NCBI GenBank assembly: GCA_963989385.1
Contig: OZ022511.1
Coordinates: 30,250,503 to 30,314,502, forward strand
From: Ctena decussata
Taxonomy: Eukaryota > Mollusca > Bivalvia > Lucinida > Lucinidae
Direction of reading: 5' to 3'
DNA length: 64,000 bases
Position 1 is the stretch's first letter; each line of letters opens with the position of its first letter. The notes under the pieces were generated by a model that worked only from the letters and a program-made list of their open reading frames with translations, did no database searches and was not told the DNA's origin. Below, piece by piece: positions 56,671-64,000 of the stretch. Both the position numbers and the translations under genes were made by a program.

Positions 56671-57069
56671 ATAAATTGTCAAACTCCACCCCAAAGACCT
56701 CGCCTCTGAAAATCCATAAAGCTTCAGAAATTTTAACAGTGAAGAGTTTCAGTTTTTATTATTTTTTTCTTCCTGTTCGCTTGTTTCCAATATTTATAAA
56801 GTATCTGGAACAGAATGACCTTGCTCTTTCCCCCCAGAAACCATTAACCGGTCAGTAACCCGAGAGAAACCTATTCTGATTGGATGATTCCGTCAGGTTT
56901 CCTATGTTTTAGACATAGCAAATAGAACATGTTCTATTCCACCGGTCTAAGACGCTGGAGTCATTAAACTAAGAAATAGCAGTGTTTTTACACAGGTTTT
57001 GACATACAAGTCTAAAACATGTATGTCAAGACAGCCCGTGTAAACGGCCTCTTAGTAATGTTGCGCACT

Positions 57070-57240
57070 GTAAATACCTTAAAATTGGGACACCATGAGC
57101 AACATCTCTTAAAATTTGAACGAATTGATTGCACTGTGTGGTAATGTTCCTATTATGTCCTGGCGGAAAGGCAAATGGTGTAGACCCTGAACAGGCTGCT
57201 CCTGATAGGGTTCTGTCTACACTATTTGTTCAGACATGTC
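57070..57240. repeat. Fragment of GGGACACC / TGTAGACCCTGA-type element
   Basis: TTAAAATTGGGACACCATGA (57079-57098) recalls the TIR of the 47140 element. GTGTAGACCCTGAACAGGCT and TTCTGTCTACACTATTTGTTC (57179-57232) form an inverted pair. Confidence 0.45.
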
Positions 57241-57367
57241 CGCCCAAAAATTCAAGATAAAAACTAGTCTCCAAGATTCCGCCTCATGTTTTATACCATG
57301 CCCTCCTAGGAGGGCTGGGTGTCAATTTATCAACAAACATGTAAATTTGTTAGCTCGATACTCGCTT

Positions 57368-57572
57368 TTTATCCCCCGACCGAAAGGTTCCGAGGATAAA
57401 GCGATGAGCCTGGCGTCCCTCCGTCCATCCGTAAACATTTTCTTGTCTGCCCAAAATCTTGAACACCCTTTGGAATATTTTCATAATGCTTCAAAATTAT
57501 GTAGAACAGGTCATGACCATGTGTCGCGAACAAGAATGATAACTCTTGCTATTGTACTTTTATACTTTTAGT
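57368..57572 (-). mobile_element. Truncated copy of the pearl-like element at 11425
   Basis: Starts with the terminal hairpin TATCCCCCGACCGAAAGG, then GCGATGAGCCTGGCGTCC, a short GTCC run and one satellite unit (TTGGAATATTTTCATAATGC, TAGAACAGGTCATGACCATG, ACAAGAATGATAACTCTTGC), all inverted relative to the 12 kb copy. It then ends. One unit here against six there shows unit number varies. Confidence 0.8.
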
Positions 57573-58080
57573 ACCCTTATACCAGTTGTGTGCGTTAACA
57601 GAAGACTCATGTTAGCCTGTGCCGCTGCGTAAGTCAGTTTGCGTTAGAAATATAAAGGACGTAAGATCACGGTAAACATATACATTTTCACATTGAGAAA
57701 GAAATTCAGAATGCCAAATGAATGATCAATGTGACGAAAGAAAGTGCGTTTCAGCGTTGCACAACCTCTGTTTAGGCCAGCAGTTTATTGATCCTTATGA
57801 ATATAGATCCTTATTAAGATAGTAAAGAGCAGCGAACATCAATGTCTCTGATGTTCGCTTATGCAATAAGCGGAAGGTAATCAATGGCAGTTTGATATTT
57901 CGGTGATAGATATTTTTCCCCTGATGCGTTTTGCAGCACACGGCCGTTTGCACTCTACGGGGCCACTTATGCGCTGATTGGATTTCTCCAGATCTTGCGG
58001 TTACATCAAGATGAAATTAAAAACCTGTGAAATTGGTATTCCATTGAATGAAATTACCTGTTCTTACAGGCATAATATAC
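57573..58080. other. Unassigned sequence
   Basis: No gene recognised. A small inverted pair GAACATCAATGTCTCTGATG / CATCAGAGACATTGATGTTC-like words lies at 57834-57857. Confidence 0.4.
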
Positions 58081-58082
58081 AG

Positions 58083-58320
58083 TAGAGCCGTCGACATCTT
58101 ACTATTAATCGCTACGCGTCGTGACGTGTAGTGGAACGTGAAAAAGATTAAATCCCACGCTGTTCCCTCGATATTCCCGCGCTAATCCCGCGATATTTCC
58201 ACGCCTCGCCGCGCCCCTCCACGCCCGCTTCGATCCCGCGCCGCGCAGCGTGGGAGCGGCGTGGGAATATTTCGCGCCTGTCTAGACGCGGCGCGATTGC
58301 TCCGTGAAGACTGGCGACCA
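58083..58320. mobile_element. GC-rich TIR repeat, copy 1
   Basis: The left terminus GAGCCGTCGACATCTTACTA, TTAATCGC matches, inverted, the right terminus of the copy ending at 63272. The inside is a mosaic of CGCGCC/CCACGC words (58155-58290) that can fold back (CCCACGCTGTT..; GGGAGCGGCGTGGGAATATT). The right terminus is reduced to GCGGCGCGATTG. Confidence 0.65.
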
Positions 58321-59685
58321 CGCCTCTAGCGATGTTTGAAATGTGCGTGTGTGCAGTCATACATGTAGTCAACTTTTACACAAGTCGTATGTGTAGTTTT
58401 ACCCGATGATGTAGATATTTAAAAATATTAAAACAAAATACACCCGCCCGAAAGTTCGATAGATCTCGCATCACGCCGAAATTTTCATCTTTTCAGCACT
58501 AGTTTCTTGTGACTTTTGCAAGTGTTTTGGGAGTGTTTCGGGCGAAGGTTTCAAGCTTCATGCATGATATTTGCGGGAATACTCACGCGGAATGGGATGC
58601 AAGAAACTTCGCGCTTCTGTAGAAGATCGATTTTTTAACATTTGAAAGTTTGCGTTAGTGTTAACATTCTCCCGAAAATCACCAAAAGCTCTGTGTTTCA
58701 TTTAACTTATTTCATTCAATCTAAATGATGCAAGCTTTGTGAAGTTTTGGCAGTTCTTGCAATAAACGTAAATAGGGCCTTGGCTATAACAGTATCATCC
58801 TTAGAAAGTGAAGTTCTATAATTTCAAGCACAAGTTTGGGACATCTTCTTTCTACTTATCTCCACTATTATAACTTCCAAGACTAAGAACTCTCTCAAAA
58901 AATCTTTGCTTAGGACTTTGGCCCCGCCGCAGCTGTATTACTATTAAAGGGTGGTTATTTTGGCGGGAATCTGCACGTGCGTTAACGCGCGTGCATCCGC
59001 ACGTGCGTAAGCGCGCGGGCGACTCTTAGTATTTGAGTCGGGATATTTGTTTTCCGGTATTTTGCGCCGTGCAGTCGGAAAAGGTGCTTTGACTGAGTGC
59101 GAACAGCGAAGATCCAGATCAGCCTACACTGTGTAATCTGATTAGCGCCCTCTGTATCTGCATCGTTTGTTGATCCCGAGGATTCTGTACATATTTACCT
59201 AACCGAAAACGATCGAGTTTATGAGAATGTAGGGGTGCGCAGGTTGAACTGAGTTTACTTTCCCTATTTATTGGAAATGTGCACGTGCGCTTAAGCGCGT
59301 GCGGTATTATGTACTGTCTTTCTTCCTTTCTTTCTTTTTTTTTGTTGCGTTTTTGATAATGATGCATGAACGGGAGAAGAGAAGCCGGGGTTGCAAAAAG
59401 AAATTGTCGGAACGACATGAAAAACGTCCTGACAAAATCTGTCAAACGGAGAGCACCAACCAGCCTATGCACATGCATGGTGTGTGCATTCAAAGTTTGC
59501 AGGAGCGTTAAGACAGACCACTGGCATAATTGCCCCGAGTCATTCATTTGACCATGCACAGCTCCCAATTCAATTTATGCTTGGAGTTTAATTCACCTAT
59601 ACTCCGACCTTACTTGCATGTGGAGTAATACAAATCGGCCCGCGTTTCAAAATGGACTTTAGAACGCATCCGATCAGCGAACATC
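58321..59685. other. Unassigned sequence with CG-palindrome blocks
   Basis: GCACGTGCGTTAACGCGCGTGC-like palindromic words lie at 58973-59020 and again at 59281-59303 (GCACGTGCGCTTAAGCGCGT). They may be ends of a ~330-bp element. A 149-codon minus frame (59119-59568) has no recognised domain. Confidence 0.4.
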
Positions 59686-59689
59686 CATA

Positions 59690-59913
59690 TGAGCCGCGAC
59701 ACGAGAAAACCAACAATGTGGTTGTGCGCCCAGCGCAGACTCAGATCCGCCCAGTCTGATCAGTCTTCGCTGTCCGCGTGGAGGTACCTGAGATCCTTGG
59801 CTACCCTTTAAGCTCACTGCAAAGACTCTCATTGGACTGGGCGGGTCCCCATGCTGATCTGAGTCTGCGCTGTGCGCACAACCACTTTGTTGGTTTTCTC
59901 GTGTCGCGGCTCA
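59690..59913. mobile_element. Palindromic MITE, GAGCCGCGACACGA family, copy 5
   Basis: Good TIRs TGAGCCGCGACACGAGAAAA and the inverse, CCAACAATGTGGTTGTGCGC and GCGCACAACCACTTTGTTGG inside them, and the central words CGCCCAGTCTGATCAG and GGGCGGGTCCCCATGCTGAT. It is 224 bp and lacks the internal duplication of copy 1. Confidence 0.85.
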
Positions 59914-60009
59914 CTTATCATACCATGTGCATTGTGCATTTACAAACATTCACAATGATTACTATGTGGTTCTCAGATGTAGAACACTGTCCCGTTTTCT
60001 CGACGTATG

Positions 60010-60275
60010 GGCCTAGGGTAGATTGCGCTCATGTGCACTCTAGTTGGAGCATTCACAGTTTGTCAAGAGATTATAAATCAAAAGGCATACTTTGCAAAAT
60101 CATTATCATTTAGGTGCGCAGACTGGTCTAAGGCTTTGCGGTTCGCAGATGTAATACGATGCCTTTTTCAGGTAATATTATTTCGAGGTATGGGTACAAC
60201 TGCGCATGCTTATGGTTGATTGCGCTCATGCGCAGTCTGGTTTTCGCATTCACAGTTCATCCATAGAATTAACAA
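60010..60275 (+). repeat. Diverged ~195-bp tandem duplication
   Basis: GATTGCGCTCATGTGCACTC followed by GCATTCACAGTTTGTC at 60019-60065 recurs as GATTGCGCTCATGCGCAGTC followed by GCATTCACAGTTCATC at 60218-60263. Confidence 0.6.
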
Positions 60276-60840
60276 CAAACAAAGATACAACGTGGCAGAA
60301 CTATAGACTGGGAAGCAACAACGACCCAAGACGTTGAGGAATGGTTGAGGTACCATGCAACAATATTCTCAAATTGTCGTCCATGGCAGCGAACAAGTGA
60401 AATCACAAAAGTTGTCAGCATACGTAAAATTGGCGGAATTTTGAGTCGTACCGATTCACTTAAATATAGCGCTATTCTGATAGATACACATAAATGAGCA
60501 TATGATGCAAACAGTCTATTTAAATCAGCCTGCGCATTTGCGCAATCCTCGTTATTTTGATTTCTCACGATCATCTGATCGCTGATAGGGACGGTGGTAA
60601 ATATACTTGCATAGACATACAGACTGCATCCTCGATTTGCAGGGTATAATAAGTCAGTCCAAAAGATATATAGTCATTCACTTATAAAATTCCAAACCTC
60701 TCAGATACTTTAATAATATCTCCAGATTCATTTATAGCTGTCAGAAGAAAATTCTTTTATACTGAGAAAGAAAATGTTATGGTGTATATTATGAATGAAC
60801 AAGAAAAAATGAATGGGACTATTTCTAGTCTAGGTATTTT
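60276..60840. other. Unassigned sequence
   Basis: No gene recognised. TGCGCATTTGCGCAATCC lies at 60531. Confidence 0.5.
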
Positions 60841-60865
60841 CAAATGAATTCATGTTGGAAGTGTC

Positions 60866-60965
60866 CACGTAAGCTAAGTGTCTTTTGGCGCTCCCGACCT
60901 CAAGGTATGGGGTGCGGATACGAGTCTCGCTGATGGCGAGATTCTGTCCGAATCTACACCGCAAG
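60866..60965 (+). repeat. Possible tRNA-derived SINE remnant
   Basis: GTAAGCTAAGTGTCTTTTGGCGC followed about 30 bases later by GGATACGAGTCTCGC recalls A and B boxes of a Leu/Ser-type tRNA. No tail or second copy was found. Confidence 0.2.
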
Positions 60966-62267
60966 TTTCATTGCAGTAACCATGTACTAACTCCTATGTG
61001 TCTGGAGCTGAGAGACATCAGTACCGAGAAATCGCAGTGAGAAAAAAAACGAAAACACGACAAACACACCGTTCTTTTCCTGCAAATAAGAATTATACAT
61101 ACCAAAGTGCCAATTATAGAATCTTGAAGAATTTATATTTAGCAAGACTAAGAAGGGTTTGTGTACATGCGCATGATAATCTGTATCTGCGCAGTTTTTT
61201 TATACCGTGTACAACTATACCGTAATCATTTAAAATACTGGGACAATTTAACCAGTTACTCTATGGGTCCTAACTTGAAGAACAGTCATGATTAAATGGG
61301 ATGACACATTGCCTATGGCGCAGTGTGATCTGGATCTACGCTCTTCGCTTAGTCTCTTTTACCCCAGTATTTAGAGTGATTACGCGCGAGTCACATACTT
61401 TGTGTAGCAAAACCCTTAGCGACAATACTGTGCGTGTTCGTGCGTGTTTGTCGTAGTCCATCTCGGTGCACTTTTAAAAACCCATAAATTGGCAAAGGTC
61501 CGGACCAACTAGACACGCCACATTTAATAGTTGATGAAAAGAATTATAATGATTGTAATATACATATGCTGATCTGGGTTGTCCTGATTTCTTACTACAG
61601 TAGGAGGCTCAGGATGTCAAAAAGGGTCCGACGATAAGTCAATTTTTGTGCTGGCCGACCATAAATACTCAAAGCAGTCAGCTGCCTGGACGGACCGACC
61701 TGAAGCCTCAGTTTGTACATGATGTAGAACCGTTTCCATTTGTTTCCTTCTGTGTGTTTTTTCGTGCGCATTTACCTGTTGAGTATCTTCACTGATGCTT
61801 TGAGCACGTGCAGAATTCCGCAGTTTGGAGAGTATGAAAGAGATTCCAAATTTTTTCACGAGTAAATGAGAGAGAGAGAGAGAGAGGGTTCTGAAACTAA
61901 CACTGGATGTTATATCGTAATGTGTGAATAAGAAGACTCAAGTCAGTCTGCGGGACAGTCTGCCAAGTCTGATCGAGATCGTCGGAGTGCCGAAAAAAAA
62001 TAAAAGCTGGTTTAATCACAACAGAGAAATTAGAGGTTAAGTGAATGCGCTGGGCATAAAGACATGACGTTGAATCAACGTCGATTTAAAGCTGTGTACA
62101 TGCTGGCGTAGCTTTTGCTAACGGAATATGTCGGCGCAGTCTTATTGGGCAGTCTTAATGAGATAAGCACATATCAGCTGCGCAAAAGGCAGTTTAGTGT
62201 GTAAGCGAAAAGCCTTGAACTTGATTCCGGCAAACGTCTGCGCAGTCTGGAAAGGGCCTGTGCGTGC

Positions 62268-62314
<47 letters not shown>

Positions 62315-63025
62315 TGAAATGTCTAAAGTAGAAGTTGATACCAGAAAACGATAGTCCGGTCTGATTACGAAGATGTGCAGATCGTAACCAGTTGATATTT
62401 GAGCACCGTAAACTGTGTGCGCAGTCTGATCAGGACGCTGACCCCGAGTTCCCACTTACATGTACGCTGCTCGGGTCTACAGAGCGCACTGTGATAAGAG
62501 TCCTGTGCAACTGTGTGCACAGCCTGGTCTGAAATTATGTTATAGGACTATTTAATTTGTCTATCCAGTACCAGGTATAAGTTCTGAATGGTACATGTAC
62601 ATGTACTGCGACGGAATAGCCTCGTGAAATAAGATACCCTGGCCAGTGTGCATACAATTCTTGGACGTGTTTAAAAAAAAAGAAATTGACGTAAGGTTTT
62701 TTTTCCATATAATATCCGATTAAAAAAGGTAAACATACAAAACACTGCAATATTTTGGTACCGAATAATTAACGAAAAAGACTGAATAAATAGAAAGATA
62801 ATTAATTATTCTGACAGTTGTTAGACTGGCTCCCAGTCCCTTTGTTTTATTTTCTGGTTTTGACAAAGGGTTGGCCATCAGAATAAAACGAGCCACGTTA
62901 AGACTTCTACTATTTGAATACATATAACCATTTAGCCTGGAAGCCAGGCTAGACAGTTGTATACAATACACAAACCTATTGAATTGTGTAATGGCATTGC
63001 AGTTTGTAGCTTCTGTGTAAGGTAG
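60966..63025. other. Unassigned region with GA runs and TGCGCAGTCTG words
   Basis: GA runs lie at 61866-61888 and 62267-62313. TGCGCAGTCTG-like words occur near 61180, 62110, 62240, 62415 and 62515. No coding domain was recognised in any frame. Confidence 0.5.
62267..62313. repeat. (GA)n microsatellite
   Basis: Over 40 bases of uninterrupted GA. The overlapping minus-strand open frame is an artefact of it. Confidence 0.95.
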
Positions 63026-63029
63026 GCGT

Positions 63030-63275
63030 TAATCTTTTTCGCGCCTATTAACGCGGTTTGCCGCGATCCACTATCAGTCGGGTAGAGGATCACGCGGCAT
63101 CTACCGCCCCACGCCGCGCCGCGCCGCACCGCGCCCTCGCTGCGCCACTCATCGCCGCGCTAAACCCACGACGCGCCCTCGATTTTGCCACGCTAAAAAG
63201 TCGCATTCTCGGCGCGAATTTGTCGTGGAGAGACGCGGCGAGGCGCGATTGATAGTAAGATGTCGACGGCTGTAC
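63030..63275. mobile_element. GC-rich TIR repeat, copy 2
   Basis: The right terminus GCGATTGATAGTAAGATGTC, GACGGCTGTACT is the inverse of the left terminus at 58083. The inside is dense in CGCGCC/GCCGCGC words (63100-63175). TTAATCTTTTTCGCGCC at the left mirrors GAAAAAGATTAA at 58140 in copy 1. Confidence 0.7.
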
Positions 63276-64000
63276 TTAATATATGGAGGAGTCTCGTTAG
63301 AGGGTGATTAAAAGCACTTCAGAAACAATCAAATCAGCATATTTAATGTCTTATATTTCTAGCAGACCACATGTTTCAGATGATGTAAAATGTACCAGCA
63401 GTTGAACTTATGAAGGTCATTGAAAAGTCATAGTCAAAATCTATGTTTTCGTATAGGTTATAAGTTATTAAGAAATTTCTTCACAATTTAGAAATTACTT
63501 AATGACTTCTAACCGGCTTAGACTGCTGTCAGTTTTCTTGAAAAATGTCCATTACTGGCTCTATTGCTTGTCTCTAGAGACTGCATCAAAGATCAATGCT
63601 CTTTTGCACAAAAAATCTTTATTGTACCTGCTCTGTTTATTCATTCACAATTTAGTTTTTTTGAAGTGTAGATCATACTGCTGTTTTGAGTTTCAAATTA
63701 TTATTAATAATAATAATAATAATAAATAAATAAATACCAAATAGACGGTTTAAAGAGAATTCGTATTCTTGTGGAGTTTCAGATGACACTTGTGTTAATT
63801 AGTTACCATTCTAGTGTGAAGAAAATTATTCTAGTAAAAGGTGATTAAAAGATAATACTAGAAATGTGAAAAGAGAATGAAGGAATGCAGTCGCAAACAT
63901 AATTTTACTGGATAGGAACATGTGACCTAAAAGACATAGATCAGACTGCATGCGTTTAGTAATTGCCAGGAGGCTGCTTAAAACTCTCTGCTTTTTTACA
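63276..64000. other. Unassigned sequence with (AAT)n
   Basis: No gene recognised. An AAT/AAAT run lies at 63700-63736. Confidence 0.5.

Larger units (their letters stand above)
55665..57051. mobile_element. 1.39-kb TIR element with TTA duplication, filled by a palindrome array
   Basis: The left end GAGGCCGTTTACACGGACTG continues to TCTTGACATACATG. The right end is the inverse of GAGGCCGTTTACACGGGCTG, TCTTGACATACATG. TTA flanks both sides (55662-55664 and 57052-57054), as in PIF/Harbinger elements. Inside each TIR are further inverted words (TTTAGACCTGCAGGTCT; GACATACAAGTCTAAAACAT). The middle (about 55826-56670) is a GATATC-type array. No transposase was seen, so the copy is non-autonomous. 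Confidence 0.75.

Noticed and set aside
57834..57857. Short inverted words as a terminator hairpin
   Set aside because: Isolated and short; no transcript end to associate with in a eukaryotic context.
59119..59568. 149-codon minus-strand open frame as a gene
   Set aside because: No domain, low-complexity Lys/Glu stretch opposite a CTTT run, no splice or homology evidence.

Overview
The window is eukaryotic, and its repeats point to a mollusc, most likely a marine bivalve. The base composition is AT-rich and there are no long bacterial-type ORFs. Introns carry GT-AG borders. Many repeats are of kinds familiar from bivalve genomes: tRNA-derived SINEs, central-tandem-repeat elements ending in GGAC-type microsatellite (resembling oyster 'pearl' or Helentron-associated elements), palindromic MITEs, and decayed LINE, BEL/Pao and DIRS copies. 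The group assignment is inference; no host marker gene was recognised.

Layout. 1-2080: 5' end of a BEL/Pao LTR retrotransposon on the minus strand (LTR promoter, primer-binding site, gag with one frameshift) running off the left edge. 4091-4678: a TIR element split by a SINE with a clear 12-bp target duplication. 4.8-7.4 kb: SINE copies. 10.36-13.23 kb: a 2.9 kb TIR element with TAA duplication, invaded by a tandem-repeat element (six ~155-bp units). 18.6-20.2 kb: degenerate jockey-like LINE broken by a SINE. 23.5-24.2 kb: degenerate LINE of a second family. 24.7-26.3 kb: decayed DIRS-like reverse transcriptase/RNase H broken by a SINE.

27.9-34.1 kb: the one convincing host gene, on the plus strand. 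Three phase-0 exons, plus a weaker upstream exon, encode the C-terminal part of a protein ending in a 99-residue SH2-like domain. The domain lacks the usual phosphotyrosine-binding arginine (FLVR reads FAVI). MITEs lie 18-20 bp before two of its splice acceptors and 6 bp after one donor.

35.6-50.5 kb is mostly non-coding but rich in structure: an inverted repeat pair, a cluster of TGACGTCA octamers, an array of 19-bp interrupted palindromes, a 330-bp inverted duplication, MITEs with TA duplications, a LINE 3' end and a foldback element. 50.9-52.6 kb holds two more tandem-repeat element families. 53 kb has a ~370-bp tandem duplication with splice-donor-like sites. 55.67-57.05 kb is a TTA-flanked TIR element filled by a GATATC palindrome array. 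58-63.3 kb has GC-rich TIR repeats and many TGCGCAGTCTG-like words.

Overall this is an intron/intergenic landscape dominated by nested transposable elements, with one recognisable host gene.
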